Assembly (NCBI RefSeq): GCF_028769735.1
Contig: NC_088200.1
Coordinates: forward strand, 74,689,678 to 74,753,677
From: Zonotrichia leucophrys gambelii
Lineage: Eukaryota; Chordata; Aves; Passeriformes; Passerellidae
DNA length: 64,000 nucleotides
Reading direction: 5' to 3'
Position 1 is the stretch's first letter; every line of letters begins with the position of its first letter. Positions 1-11,011 of this stretch are shown here, in pieces. The notes under the pieces were generated by a model. It was not told where the DNA came from and did no database searches. It saw nothing but the letters and a program-made list of their open reading frames with translations. Position numbers and translations under genes: made by a program.

Positions 1-270
1 GTTCCTCTCAAGTGTCTGCTCGTGGAGCTTCCCAGCAGTGCCAGCAGGAGGAAAGATCCCTGCACAGGTATTTGTCCCACCAAGAGCAGCAGAGGAAGAG
101 CTGCAGCCACCCACAGAGGGGAAAGCCCCACAGCACAGTGAGCTGTGCCAGAGCAGGGCTGCACTGAGCCTCCTCCTCCTCCCTGAACCGCTTCTCCCCC
201 CAGGAGAGTGCAGCCAAACCCCACAGCCCTTGCACTCTGTGAGTGCCACGACTGATGAGTGAAGAGATAT
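1..270. other. No gene seen; presumed ATG10 intron
   Basis: GC-moderate sequence without a recognisable exon, repeat or RNA gene. It lies downstream of ATG10 exon 2 on that gene's strand, so it is read as intron 2. This is inferred from gene order only. Confidence 0.4.
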
Positions 271-1162
271 GAACAGATGATGATGGATGATGAGCATGGA
301 TGAGGATGATGGAGTGAATGAGATTGATGGATGGATGGATGTGATGGATGGATGAGATGGATGATGGATGGATGGATGATGGATGATGGATGATTGGTGG
401 ATGGATGATGGATGGATGATGGATGGATGGATGGATGGATGATGGATGATGATGGATGATGGATGGATGGATGGATGAGATGGATGGATGATGGATGGAT
501 GGATGGGATGGATGGATGGATGGATGATGGATGGATGGATGGATGGATGGATGGATGGATGGATGGATGGATGGATGGATGGAGGATGGATGGATGGATG
601 ATGGATGGATGGATGGATGATGGATGGATGGATGGATGGAGGGATGATGGATGGATGGATGGATGGATGGATGGATGGATGGATGGATGGATGGATGGAT
701 GGATGGAGGGATGGATGGATGGATGATGGATGATGGATGATGTGATGGATGGGATGGATGGGATGGATGGATGATGGATGGATGGATGGATGGATGGATG
801 GATGGATGGATGAGATGGATGGATGATGGATGGATGGATGGATGGATGGATGGATGATGGATGGATGGATGGATGGATGGTGATAGGATGGATGGATGGA
901 TGTGGATGATGGATGGATGTGGATGGATGGATGGATGATGGATGGATGGATGGATGGATGGATGGATGGATGGGATGATGTTGGATGGATGGATGGATGG
1001 ATGATGGATGGGTGGATGATGGATGGTATGGATGATGGATGTGGATGGATGGATGATGGATGATGGATGGATGGATGGATGGATGGATGGATGGATGGAT
1101 GGATGGATGGATGGATGGATGGATGGATGGATGGATGGAGGTATGGATGATGGATGGATGGA
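271..1162 (+). repeat. (GGAT)n tetranucleotide array, about 0.9 kb
   Basis: Nearly uninterrupted GGAT/ATGG units, broken by GATGAT slips, occasional GGGAT and TGTGGAT variants, and single-base changes. The first 40 bases are a degenerate GATGAT lead-in. Because 4 is not a multiple of 3, both strands keep long frames open, giving Met-Asp-Gly-Trp on the plus strand and Pro-Ser-Ile-His on the minus strand. These frames are artefacts. The unit is the reverse complement of the array at about 21.94-23.03 kb. It lies downstream of ATG10 exon 2, probably inside intron 2. Confidence 0.97.
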
Positions 1163-3027
1163 GCCAGCAGTGTCTGTGGCAGCATCCCTCCTGCTGCACT
1201 CAGCGGTGTTCTGCACTCTTTTATACCCCTATAAATTACAGCTCTAGCCAGAACCCTGATCCCACTAATGTGCTAAGGGAGTCCCTTCCTACTGCAGCTG
1301 TACCAAAAGCCAAAGGGAACTAATGCAGCTTTTGGTATGATTACCTGGATTAACCTCACTAAATATGAAACAAACACAAGGCAGAGAGCAAATAGGGCCT
1401 TGTTTTCCTCAGCTAAATCTCGACCTCCACAGCAAGATTTAACCATTTATCCTTTCCAGCAGCACCCAAGATCAGCTCCACCAGCTCCTGCAGGAGAGGT
1501 GCTCTTGGCTTTTTTGCAGCTTTCTTCCAGTGGAAAAAAAACCCCAAACCAAGAAAACACATTATAAAAATAACATCATTTGGAACATTTCACTTACAGC
1601 TATAAATACAGGGTTCTGCCTGGGCCATGTGAGCTTTTGCACCAAGAGCCAGCTCCACGAGAACAATGAGTATTTCATCATCTAAATTTAATCTCCACAG
1701 AAAACACGGGAACACAGCTCTACCAGCCTGGCTCACTTGTGTGGTCTCACTGCTATCAATGGGTCTATTCACGTGAGTCAGGAATGAGGAATGGGATCCA
1801 AGTACATTACATCAGCAAAATTAAGAGTGCCCCAAACTTCCCACAACACATATACTGGTTTAAAAAAAAAAAAAAAAGGGCAAAAAAGACAATGAGACAT
1901 CTTGTTGAGGAAAAGCTTTCTTCTCAGACTCCACACTGTAAATGGATGGTCTCCATGGCCAGGTTTTTATCACACACTGAAATCACAGCCACCAACTTGG
2001 CCCATTAAAAAAAGAAAACAACCCTCTCAGAATTTTTTGATATGAGAACAAAAATCTATCTCATTCTGCTATTTCCAGCAAAGCTTCTTATTTCACACAA
2101 AGTTCAGACTTTGACCCATGTATTAAATTCCCAGTAGAGACTCAGAGCATCTTTCTTTGTTGAATAAATCCTCACAAATATAGCCTTGAACTGAAATCTA
2201 AAGTTTCAAATGGTTTTCTGTAAGAAAGGGTGCATTGTAACACTTGGCTAATATTTGCACTCTTATAAAAACTCCTCAATAGAACAAATCTGAGTCCAAG
2301 GTCCTTCCTCTTCTCCCTCTTACTGAAATTCTGATTGTCTGTGATGGAAGGGTTACAAATATTAATGTACAACTACACACGTAGAAACAATAGCATACAT
2401 TGGAAAAAGCATGACTTTTCTCCAAAAAAATTCTTGAAAACATGGGAAAACACTGAAGCCATTAAACTCTAAAAAAACAAAACAAAACAAAACCTAGAGT
2501 AGCAGATTTTCTACAACAGAAAAATAAAATACACAAATAATAGAACATGAAAACCTACATGCTGGAGAAGGCAAGCATGTATCAATGCATCTTCATATAC
2601 TGTAGCAATAAATTTTTATATACTGTATCAATATATATTTATACACTATAATACACATACTGGATAATTTGTGTACCTATACACATATTAGTTTGACATT
2701 ATCCTGAGCAAAATAACAAAAGTCATACAGAACTCAGTAAATGAAAAAAATATGTACAGCAAAAGCATTCTTCTTAAAGAAAACAGAATTTGTCAGTGTC
2801 ATTTCAGAAGACGTGTTTGGTTGATAAACATACAAGTTGGAACAAAGCATGTTCAGAATTTCCTAAGATATCTGTGGATTCCACAAGTTGAAATTTAAAA
2901 TAATTAAAACAATTCCACACTGATCTTACACATCCTATAGGATGAAAATTTATTAATTCACAGATCTCAAAGTGTAACTTAAAAAATGGGTAAATCATCA
3001 TAAAATAAGTGATTTTAATGGGGTCCT
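1163..3027. other. Unique non-coding DNA, presumed ATG10 intron 2
   Basis: AT-rich unique sequence with an A-run at 1861-1876 and an AT-rich patch around 2600-2700. I looked on the minus strand for the continuation of ATG10 (a frame starting Asp-Cys-Ser-Asp-Gly, as in the mammalian protein) and did not see it. No other exon or repeat family was recognised. Confidence 0.5.
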
Positions 3028-3180
3028 TTGGGATTAGTCTTAGCCGTGTGCTATTTAAAATTTTGATTAATGACCTAGAAACAATATGTAGTCATTATTG
3101 CAGAGGTTTGAAAGTTATGGAGAAGCAGCAAATAATGAGAATTGATCATTAATACTGGCAGGTATTTCTGGTTGCTGTAT
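3028..3180 (+). mobile_element. Old CR1/L3-like LINE fragment (reverse-transcriptase region)
   Basis: The stretch around 3047-3085 reads as a decayed version of the LINE sequence coding Leu-Phe-Asn-Ile-Phe-Ile-Asn-Asp-Leu-Glu, a conserved part of the CR1/L3 reverse transcriptase. The sequence after it is heavily mutated. No intact frame remains. The orientation is sense on plus, opposite to the CR1 pieces further right. Confidence 0.45.
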
Positions 3181-3520
3181 GCAACTGACAGGTATTGTAA
3201 TGAAAGCAGTAAGCCAAGGATCTAGAACAAAGACCACGGGCTATTTCAGCCTGAAGGGTTAAAGTGAACCTTGGATATAAAACCACACACAGTTGGCCAG
3301 AGTAGGAGGGGCTGAATTTCACAGTGACACCACATTCATTGTCTGGTTCTGCCCCGAGCTGAAAAAGGGGCAGGATTCAGAGATCCACAGCCCTGTTCAA
3401 TACCTGCACTGGCCCAAGCCCTCACCTCAACACACCCGTGCAGTTAAAGGATGTTTCAGGTTGTGGTGGCTCAAAAGGCTCACCAAGAGTCTCTAGAAGC
3501 CAACACTCTGATTGCTTTAC

Positions 3521-3634
3521 CTTGCTAGTTCTCCACTCCCAGCCATCTCCTATCTGTTGTGAATGCTTAACAAACTCTTCACAGAACTGCCTGAATCTCT
3601 TCTCCTCCAAAAAGAAGTCTTCTTCACCTGCCAT
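3521..3634 (-). CDS. ATG10: ATG10 first coding exon (autophagy-related E2-like enzyme), partial
   Basis: ATG10 is the E2-like enzyme that moves ATG12 from ATG7 and conjugates it to ATG5 during autophagosome formation in the cytosol. This exon encodes the first 38 residues. The run [17 protein letters not shown] (residues 19-35) matches the N-terminus of vertebrate ATG10 almost residue for residue. The start is the ATG at 3634-3632. The exon ends in Ser-Lys at 3521 and is followed on the minus strand by a GTAAAG donor at 3520-3515, which gives phase 0. The acceptor CTCTGCAG ends at 3647, so the exon spans 3521-3646 with 12 bases of 5' UTR. Past 3520 the open frame runs into intron and stops at 3422. 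The E2 fold and catalytic cysteine are encoded by later exons to the left of the window. I am confident of the family and fairly confident of both splice sites. Confidence 0.88.
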
Positions 3635-3646
3635 GCCACAGGATAC
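3635..3646 (-). other. ATG10: ATG10 exon 2, 5' UTR part, and splice acceptor
   Basis: Twelve bases of untranslated exon lie between the ATG and a CTCTGCAG acceptor on the minus strand (AG at 3648-3647). The tract before it is only moderately pyrimidine-rich. Confidence 0.7.
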
Positions 3647-3789
3647 CTGCAGAGCAAACCCAAGGTCAGTGCTGGCAGATCACCAAGAAACTTCACTAAT
3701 TTACAGCAGCTGAATAGCAAAATAACAAGGCATAGGGAAAAAAAAAACCTATTGCTTTAAATAAGACAAAGACTTTTCTTTGATTCCAT

Positions 3790-4315
3790 CAGGGAATCGT
3801 AGATCAGCAGAACAGCTGAGGCTGGAAGAGACCTTTGGTCCATTCCCCCTGGTCTCAGCAGTGTCAACTGCAGCAGGTTGCTCAGGTTTGTTTCCATCTG
3901 GGTTTTGGTTATCTCCAAGGATGCAGAAGCCACAGCCTCTCTGGGGAACCTGTTTCACTGCTCAATTACCACAGCAGGGAATATTTTTGTCTTCTTTTTA
4001 CCTCGAAGCATTTACCCATCAGTTTGTGCTTGTTGCTTCTTGTGTTGCCTCGACTGAAGAAGGTCTGGCTCCATCTTCTTTATTCCCTCTCACCACACAT
4101 TTATGGGCATTCAGAAGATCCCACTGACCCCTTCTCTTCTCCAGGCTCATTCCTCCCAGCTCTCTCAGCCTTGCCTCACCAAACACCCTTAATCATCTCT
4201 GGGGCTCTTTGCTGGACTGGTTCCAGTACTGCGGCATCTTCCCTGTACTGGGCATCCCAGAGCTGCACTTTTAACATGTATTTCCTTAGCAGTGCAGTGC
4301 AGCCCAAAAATGTGG
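3790..4315 (-). mobile_element. CR1 LINE fragment, old, 3' region
   Basis: Read on plus, this is a diverged antisense CR1 tail. It starts near the AATCGTAGATCAGCAGAAC-like 3' end, continues through the TCTCTGGGGAACCTGTTTCACTGCTC segment and the TTCTCTTCTCCAGGCT segment, and ends in the GGCATCCCAGAGCTGCA segment, in canonical CR1 order. Substitutions are heavy. No functional frame remains; the 197-codon plus-strand frame across it is fortuitous. Confidence 0.8.
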
Positions 4316-4496
4316 CTTCAAAACCTTCCCTGTCCCTCAAAGGGTTTTCTCACAGGGTTTTGAAGATGAATTTTTTCTCTTTGGTCCATTTTTGCTTGCC
4401 CAACCCCCCCCCTTGCCCATTTCAATGAGGATGTGTCTCAAACAGAGTTGTTTTGATGTGTTCGTGGACATCAAGCAGCACCACAAACAAACCACT

Positions 4497-4757
4497 GAAT
4501 CACAGAATGGTTTGGATGAAAAGAACCATAAAATAATCTTATTCCATGGGCAGGGACACCTTTCACTGTCCCAGGCTGCTGCCAGCCCCAGTGTCCAGCC
4601 TGGCCTTGGGCACTGCCAGGGATCCCGCTGGGCACCCTGTGCCAGGGCCTGCCCACCCTCACAGGGAAGGATTTCTTCCCATTGTTTACTCCAAACCTAC
4701 TTTTTTCCAATTTTCAAGCCATTCCCCTTGTCCCGTCAGTGGCTCTCACAACAATAA
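4497..4757 (-). mobile_element. CR1 LINE 3' end, younger copy
   Basis: On plus it begins AATCACAGAATGGTTTGGAT, the reverse complement of a CR1 3' terminus. It continues through the CCATGGGCAGGGACACC, CAGCCTGGCCTTGGGCACTG and CACCCTCACAGGGAAGGATT segments to a CCCCTTGTCC block. It is 5' truncated, as is usual for CR1. Confidence 0.9.
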
Positions 4758-5129
4758 CCTGTAACTATTACAACCAGATCACACCTCTCCTTAACAAGGA
4801 ATACAAGTGACACAGCATGTCACACAATGCTCATTATTTTTCAGTATCTGACCCTGAGCCACATCATCATCCTGTCTGCCCACGACAAAAGTTATTTATT
4901 AGCACTTGAAACACATTAGTCTCAGCAGCAGTTAACCCGAGGCTCTGTGCCTCCTGGATGCCAGGAAAGGGGAAAAGCAGGAGACAGACAGTGCAGGTGT
5001 TTCTGCAATTCCCCAAGTGTCCCAGCCCTGATGAAGGGATGTGAACCGCCCTCATTGAAAAATGTACAGAGCGCACCGCTTCCTCACACGGTTGAAACTG
5101 TGTGCTTCTGGAAAATCCCAGCTGTGAAG

Positions 5130-5345
5130 AATCACCGAATCCCACATCCCTGGGGCTGGAATGTCCCTCTGGAGCTCCCAGCCCAGCCCTGGCCAGGCAG
5201 GGTGCCCTGGTGCATCCCACAGCAAGGTGCCCAGCTGGGGCTGGGATGGCTCCACACAGGGACGCTCCAGGCCCTCCCTGGGCAGCTGTTGCAGGGCTCT
5301 GCTGTCCCTCCATGCACACAAGTTCTCCCTCCTGCTGCCCTGCCC
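5130..5345 (-). mobile_element. CR1 LINE 3' end beside the ATG10 CpG island
   Basis: The plus strand begins AATCACCGAATCCCACATCC and proceeds through the typical CR1 antisense landmarks, including CTCCCTGGGCAGCTGTTGCAG and a TTCTCCCTCCTG end. Its right edge merges into GC-rich promoter-flank sequence. The copy is 5' truncated. Confidence 0.75.
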
Positions 5346-5676
5346 CTCGCTGCCCGCCCTTTGATGGCCGCTGCTGCTGCTGCGGGCACTGGCAGCACCG
5401 AGCAGAGCCCGGCCCGTGCTCTGGCAGCCCCTGCAGATGTTGGGGGGCGTTGATGGCATCCCTGGCAGCGTTCCCTTCTCCAGACTCCGTGAAGGAGCCC
5501 CGAGCCACCCGCAGGGGCCCGTCCCGCTCGGACACGGGCCAGGCCGGCTGCTTGGAGGCCAGGCGAGCCCCGCACAGATTTTTCCCTTTTCCTCCTTTCC
5601 ACGGTCTTCCCGGCCCCGGGCGGACAGGGCCGAGGAGAGCGGGAGGGACCAGCCCCGCTCGCCGCCCCTCACGTAC

Positions 5677-5790
5677 CGTGCGCTCCTCCTCCTTTTTCCT
5701 TTTCCTCCTCTTTTTCCTCCTTCTCCTCCTCCTCCTCCTCCCGCCGCTCCCGGCGCGCGCCGGCCCCGCCCCCGCCGCGCATGCGCGGCC
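5677..5790 (-). other. ATG10: ATG10 putative non-coding exon 1 (5' UTR)
   Basis: Inferred first exon. On the minus strand the segment is purine-rich (repeated GGA and GGAAAA at about 5680-5750) and ends CACG followed by GTACGTGAGG. Two overlapping donors are possible, GT at 5676-5675 or GT at 5672-5671. The 5' end is set only by the NRF-1/GC-box cluster. No ATG of ATG10 lies here; translation begins in exon 2. Confidence 0.5.
5777..5786. promoter_or_regulatory. NRF-1 palindromic binding site
   Basis: GCGCATGCGC is the core of the nuclear respiratory factor 1 consensus, a common element in TATA-less CpG promoters. It lies between two GC boxes. Confidence 0.65.
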
Positions 5791-5870
5791 CCGCCGCTCC
5801 GGGGGGGGGGGTGGCTGGGGCTGACTGCGCGTGCGTGCGGGTCGGTGGGGGTGGGAATGCGGGCGTGAAG

Positions 5871-6400
5871 GGATGAGGGGGATGAGGGAATGAAGGAATG
5901 AGGGAAAGAAGGAATAAAGGACTGACGGGGATAAAGGAGTGAGGGAATGGGATGAAGGCATGAGGGAATGGGGGGATGAGGAAATGGGGGAATGAGAGGG
6001 AGGAGGGAAGGAAGGGGTGAGGGAATGAGAGGGATGAAGGAATGAGGTGATGAGAGAATGAAGGAGTGAGGGGGATAAAGGAGTGAGGGAATAGAATGAA
6101 GAAATGACAGAATGTGAGGGATTAGGGAATGAGAGAGATGAGGGAATGGGGGAATGAAGGAATGAGGGCATGAGAGGGATGAGGGAATGAAGGAGTGAGG
6201 GGGATAAAGGAGTGAGGAAATGAAATGAGGGAATGTGAGGGCTGCGGGAATGGGGGAATGGTAGCGATGAGGGAATGAAGGAGCAAGGGGGATGATAGGG
6301 ACGATGGAATGGCGGGATGCCGAGAACGAAAGGGATACGAGGGGATAAAGGGAATGAGAGGAATGAAGGAAAAGAGCTGGGTGAGGGAATGAGGGGCTCT
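5871..6400 (+). repeat. Degenerate purine-rich repeat (GGGATGAGGGAATGAAGG-like)
   Basis: About 0.5 kb in which the plus strand is almost all A and G, with units such as GGAATGAGG, GGGATGAGGG and AAGGAGTGAGGGGGATAAAGG. A loose period of 8-9 bp with longer 25-50 bp blocks is visible. The minus strand stays open as a Ser/Pro/His-rich frame (434 codons counting its neighbours), which is an artefact of low T content on plus. The repeat abuts the ATG10 promoter on its upstream side. Confidence 0.9.
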
Positions 6401-6680
6401 AGGGGGTGAAGGCTGAGCGGGCTGCAGAGTTGAGGGGGACAAGTAGGGTGAGGGTGGCAGAGACGAGGGGCAGCCGGGCTGGAGGGGATGAAGGGCTGGA
6501 CGGGCAGTGGGAATTGAGGGATGAGGGGCTGGGAGCCATGAGGGAGGGACGGGGCGGAGGCGCCTGCGGGGTGTGGAGGGCCCTGAGGGCCGTGAGGGAG
6601 CCTGGGGGCTGCGGCCCGGTGAGCGGTGCGGGTGCCCAGTCAGCCCTCCGTGCAGCCAGCCCGGGTTGTTTTAACACCAA
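6401..6680 (+). other. GC-rich upstream flank with a donor-like site
   Basis: GC-rich sequence continuing the CpG island. GCGGCCCG followed by GTGAGCGG at 6619 is a good plus-strand donor. It could end the first exon of a divergent (bidirectional-promoter) transcript. There is no coding potential, so this is weak evidence. Confidence 0.3.
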
Positions 6681-7272
6681 GACCTCAGCTATAGCAGGCC
6701 TAGTCACCTTCCTGTCCCCACTGTATAAATATATAATGTTACTCCTTGAGGAGGATGTGGTGTGGAGTTAACATGGCAGGGGGGTCACCTGAGCACTTCC
6801 TAGGCCATTCCTATGCTATTTCCAGGAGGTGCCAGCATGTATTCCAGCGTTCCTTCCATTACCCAGCTGTGCTGTTTCTGTAATTGCCTGCAGGTCTGAG
6901 GATTTGGGAGGAGCATTGAAGCCGTTCTGCTATGCAAATGCTGTTGGAATTATTTTTAAATTAAAGAGTCTATTAACACATATTTTCCAGTGGTAACGTC
7001 TTGCCTGGCACAGCTAGGCAGTCCAAGGTAGTGTGCGCAGAACACACTACAAGAGTATAGACATAAAATATTTGTTTTACCTGCTGTTTTAACAGTTCTA
7101 GGATTGCTGTGTGTGTATAGTAAACCACAGCTACCCTGCCAGTCTGGAGACCACACTGCTCAAGGAAAGCTTCTGTATGCAAATGGTGGGTTGTGATGTG
7201 ACATTTTCCCAACTGTGCACTTCCAAATTTCCTTGTAATTTGCTGGGTGTGGAGAGCTCAGGAGGGCCAAAG
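6681..7272. other. Unique non-coding DNA
   Basis: No exon, repeat family or RNA gene recognised. Upstream of ATG10. Confidence 0.5.
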
Positions 7273-7368
7273 CTTTTTTCTTTTTTTCCTTTTCATTTTT
7301 GTTTTTTCTTTTTCCTTTTTCTTTTCCTTTTTCCTTTACTTTTTCCTTTTTCTTCCTTTTCTTTTCAC
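7273..7368 (+). repeat. Polypyrimidine tract (CTTTTT)n
   Basis: About 95 bases almost wholly T and C (runs of TTTTCC and TTTTTCTTT). It keeps a Phe-rich frame open, which is an artefact. Confidence 0.9.
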
Positions 7369-10300
7369 ATATTCCTGAACTAAAGCATCTCTCTTTGTTC
7401 TTAAAATTCCTATTAGCAAGCCAAGCCCTTCAAATAAATACCAGAGTTCATGTGCAAAGATTATTTTCACCACTTGTGATCAATGAAAGGTTCCATTTAA
7501 GCTTGCAGTTTTCAACGTTAGGTGGTTATATAAATGAAGTTTTACTTCATTATTCTGGAGAATTATTAATTGTATTATGTGTATTAGTTGCATTAATTGT
7601 ATTATTTGAACAGATTATGGTGCCCTCATTGAACAGTATTTTCTCTGTATACATAATTTTTAAAATCAGCTGTATAGTTTGGGTGATGCCATTATAGGCT
7701 ATGATGCTATAGCCCTTATTTATTCATCAGAATTAATTGTTTATATCATTCTTTGCTGTTTCTTTTAAATGTTTTTTTTTTTAATCTGTTGAGTAAAACA
7801 CCGTGTTGTCACCCACCCCTGAGTTTTAGGGGAGGATTTTTCACTGTAGAGTGTTCTCTCTAGGCCATTTTTGCTAACAGTAAATGCATGTGGTAATGAA
7901 AAAACATCACGTAATGTGCATTTTCTTGGAAGCTACAGCTCCTGATTTCTAATTTTAGCTTTGTGACTGTCTCTCTGGATTATCTTAGGGAAGAATCGTT
8001 GGGTTTGAGACATGGCTCGTATAAAAAGTGGCTGAGAGGGCCCTGATTTTGCACCGAAGTTGGCAAAGGAGTTGCCATGGTTGACACAATAAGGCTGAGC
8101 AGAGTGAAATTCTGTTCTTGCAGCACCTGGTATCAGCTTGGTCATCTCCAGTCCCGTTGCCAGGGCACTGCAGTGGATTGCAGTGTGTGCCTCTTTATCA
8201 AGGGAAATGCATCTGCTGCGGCTCCGAAGTTACTGGACAAGAAGTCCCAAAGTGGGGGGGGTCTCTCCTCTCTCTTCCTCCTTTTGCCTGAAAAGTGCCT
8301 CTGATTTCCATCTCATCTCTGCCAGGCAAGAGCACTAACAGCCCTGTTCCTTGTATCACTGCTTTAAATGCATTAAAAGGTCGTTAGACCTTTTAATTTT
8401 CTTCTAAATATATTATTATGCATTTAGAATATATGTATTTTTCATATATAATCATTGATGATTGTGATGATGAATGAGCAAAATCATTGATACAAATACC
8501 AAATTTCTATCAAATATCAAAATGAAAAACAATTTCAGAGTAAATTACAGTGGTTGTAGGGGCCTAGTCGATTGGGAATTTTAGAACTGAACTAAATAAA
8601 GATTGTGGAGAATAATCCTTTATCAGCCAGACTGAATGACCTCTGAAAGGTCTTTTTCATCTCTTCATCCTGCTCTTTTGTGCCAGGAAATGCAGCTCCA
8701 GCCCAAACTCCTTGATCAGTCGAGCAGTTCATGCAGCACTCCACTCTCCAAAGGAGAGAAGGTGACATTACAGCTCCCAGACTGGCAGAATTAACACCAG
8801 GAACATTTCATTCCATGAATCTTCCTCAGTGCGCTCCTTCTCCTGACAAAGTAATTCCTCACAGTAATTCTAATGCTACTTCTTACACTTTGTTCTTTGA
8901 TTATTCCTAATTTCTGACGCTGAGTGATGTTGCTAGGACAAAAAGAGATAATCATTTGTTATTGCCAGTGCCTGGCAGTACCCATGTTTGCAAAGTTTTG
9001 TAACAAAGGACTATTGCCAGGTGGGAAAAATCAGAAATAATGGTGTAGCCAAAGCAAAATGCTTCTGAGAATGTCTTGGACAGCACGCTCAAACAATTTC
9101 ACCTATGCTATAACACCGAGTTTCTTCATTTTCTGTACTAATATGTAATAAGAATTAAAAATAAGGTATTCTGAATTTTTCTGCTATGTTTTTTCAGGCG
9201 ACTTAGTAGTCAAAATCCTGTCCCCTGATAGAACTTGGTAAGCGGACAGTTACTTTTTCAAAACTGTTAACAAACTCTATTTTTCAGTAATCACTGTAAT
9301 ACCACTCTTCTTTTGTGAGGTACACAAGTAGTGTTATTTTTCCTTTTGCTGGCAGAAAAGGAGGAATGAAGTGACCTGGTGAAGACTGTGGTAACTACTG
9401 GGCTGCTGAATGGAGATGAATTTTGTCAACTTGCATTCTGTGCCTTCGACTGTTTGAGCTCTTGGGCCCTGTGACTGCGCTGAAAGTTCAAAAGGAAATA
9501 AACTGAGAGGTACACAAACAGCATTCATTTTTCATGAAGGTTTTTATTCCACTCCAGTGGCAAATGTTTCCAATCAGCACTGAAGGAAGTACAGTCACAA
9601 TGCACCAGTTGTTGCCACCTCTGTTTTTAGCAATTTTTCCTACCTTTTTCATTTTACATAAAAGTTGAATAAATCTTTCAGAGTTCAGAACATTTTTCAT
9701 TTGTTTTGTATTCCTTTCATGTCACTTCATGTTTTCTTTATTTTTTTTTGTCTCTTATTAGCCCAGTATATATCAAACTCAGCTTGAGACAGGCTATCTA
9801 GGAAACACTGAAAACCATTCATACAAAAGGTAGCAACAGTTGAAGGTCTTAAAAGTGTTGCTCGTGAGCAGGGAAATTTAATTTGGGGGGTGTTGCAGCT
9901 AATGAGGACTGCTTGATGCAGAAAGATTTTTTTCTAATTAGCTCACAAGTTCTTGGTCAAAACAGCATTAAAATATCCATGGGCATTGGAGCAAAGGTCA
10001 TTATTATAAGAAATTACAGTAAGAGGATACACTTGTAACTGTAGTAAATACATATAATTCTAATAAATAAGCAAGTGAGTGTTTCTCTTTTGTTTTATTA
10101 AACCAGCAAACTACAATACCAGTGTCAAGTTAGCTAAAAAGTCAGAGAGAAGTTCAAAGTGAAGTGTGTGAAATATTTTTGTAGGTAGATCAGAACTAGG
10201 ATTACTTTTATACAAATAACATAAATTTTAAAAGTATAGCACCGTTTAATTAAATTGTTTATTTAATTAAACATAAATTAATGTATTGATAAGCTCCAGA

Positions 10301-11010
10301 GCAAATTACTCTTCTGGTACAGGTCTAAAGAATTCTTTTACCTAAGGAGGCTGATCCAGTTGAAGATTGAGAGGGAAATTCTACAGAGGTGAAAGGATTT
10401 TTAAAATATTTTTTTGTTTTGTAAAATAAAATGGTTCAACAACAGAAGTTATCCAGAGGCCAAGCAAGAAGTAACACAAGTTTAAAAGTATTTCTGTATA
10501 TGTTTGTTACAGAATTTATGTATAGTACATTCAGTACAGGTTGTGTCCCAACAGGTTGGACTTAACACTTGTCCTTGGTGTCACAGCACAGCATGCACAC
10601 AACACTCTGCACGCCAGGGATGTATGGGATCTGTAGGTTTGACCCCAGGATTTCTGAGGATCACCACAGGCGCCGTTCCAAGAGTTAGGTTTGGTTTCAT
10701 TTCCCTTTTTTCCCTGTTTTTCCCCTTGCCTGTGACAGCAAAGCAACAAGCCCTGGAGCTTAATCTCAGAGTCCAAGTGAGGCCCTTCCCAGTAAGGTTG
10801 TAACCCACGAAGTGTTATCACTCCCTGTTATTTTAGTAACAGCTAATTTCACTTATTAGAGACCATGAAATCCTGCTCTGACTGCTCAGATCCCAGGAGG
10901 AAATGCCAGCTCCATACCTAGCAGTGGAGCAGCACAACTGCAGCGTGCTTTTGGCACACTGGAGTCACAGCCAGAGCTGTGGAAATACCTCCTGATGGCA
11001 GCTGGGTGAA
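7369..11010. other. Unique non-coding DNA, 3.6 kb
   Basis: AT-rich unique sequence with AT-only patches near 8400-8460 and 10210-10290. The GACCTCTGAAAGGTCTTTTTCATC segment near 8639-8662 resembles a decayed CR1 3' end but is too short to call. No exon recognised on either strand. Confidence 0.5.
8372..8397. other. Perfect hairpin, 11-bp stem, 4-nt loop
   Basis: ATTAAAAGGTC, loop GTTA, then GACCTTTTAAT. All 11 pairs are Watson-Crick. It lies in unique AT-rich DNA and its function is unknown. Confidence 0.8.
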
Positions 11011-11011
11011 A

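Larger units (their letters stand above)
3647..5671 (-). other. ATG10: ATG10 intron 1
   Basis: Inferred intron of about 2 kb between the non-coding first exon (donor at 5676 or 5672) and the coding exon (acceptor at 3647). It contains three CR1 pieces, all antisense to the plus strand and therefore in the same orientation as ATG10. The GC-rich right end is downstream promoter sequence. Confidence 0.65.
5346..5870. promoter_or_regulatory. ATG10: CpG island and likely ATG10 promoter
   Basis: CpG density rises from about 5350 and peaks at 5740-5850. Visible sites are GC boxes (CCCCGCCCCC at 5764-5773) and a perfect palindromic NRF-1 site GCGCATGCGC at 5777-5786. No TATA box was seen, which is the usual layout of a housekeeping promoter. 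It sits just upstream of an exon-like segment with a good minus-strand donor and about 2.1 kb upstream of the ATG10 start codon. The transcription start is inferred to lie near 5690-5790. A run of ten G at 5801-5810 marks the upstream edge. Confidence 0.75.

Noticed and set aside
8..1216. Long minus frame (402 codons) rich in Ser-Ile-His-Pro
   Set aside because: It is the translation of the (GGAT)n array; no stop is possible in the unit and there are no splice or start signals.
1..3520. ATG10 exon 3
   Set aside because: No minus-strand frame with the expected Asp-Cys-Ser-Asp-Gly start was seen, so it probably lies outside the window.
3835..4428. 197-codon plus frame
   Set aside because: It runs antisense through an old CR1 fragment.
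4867..6171. 434-codon minus frame upstream of ATG10
   Set aside because: It spans a purine-rich repeat, the promoter, putative exon 1 and a CR1 fragment; composition explains the lack of stops.
8639..8665. CR1 3' end
   Set aside because: Only about 25 bases resemble CR1, with no supporting upstream landmarks.
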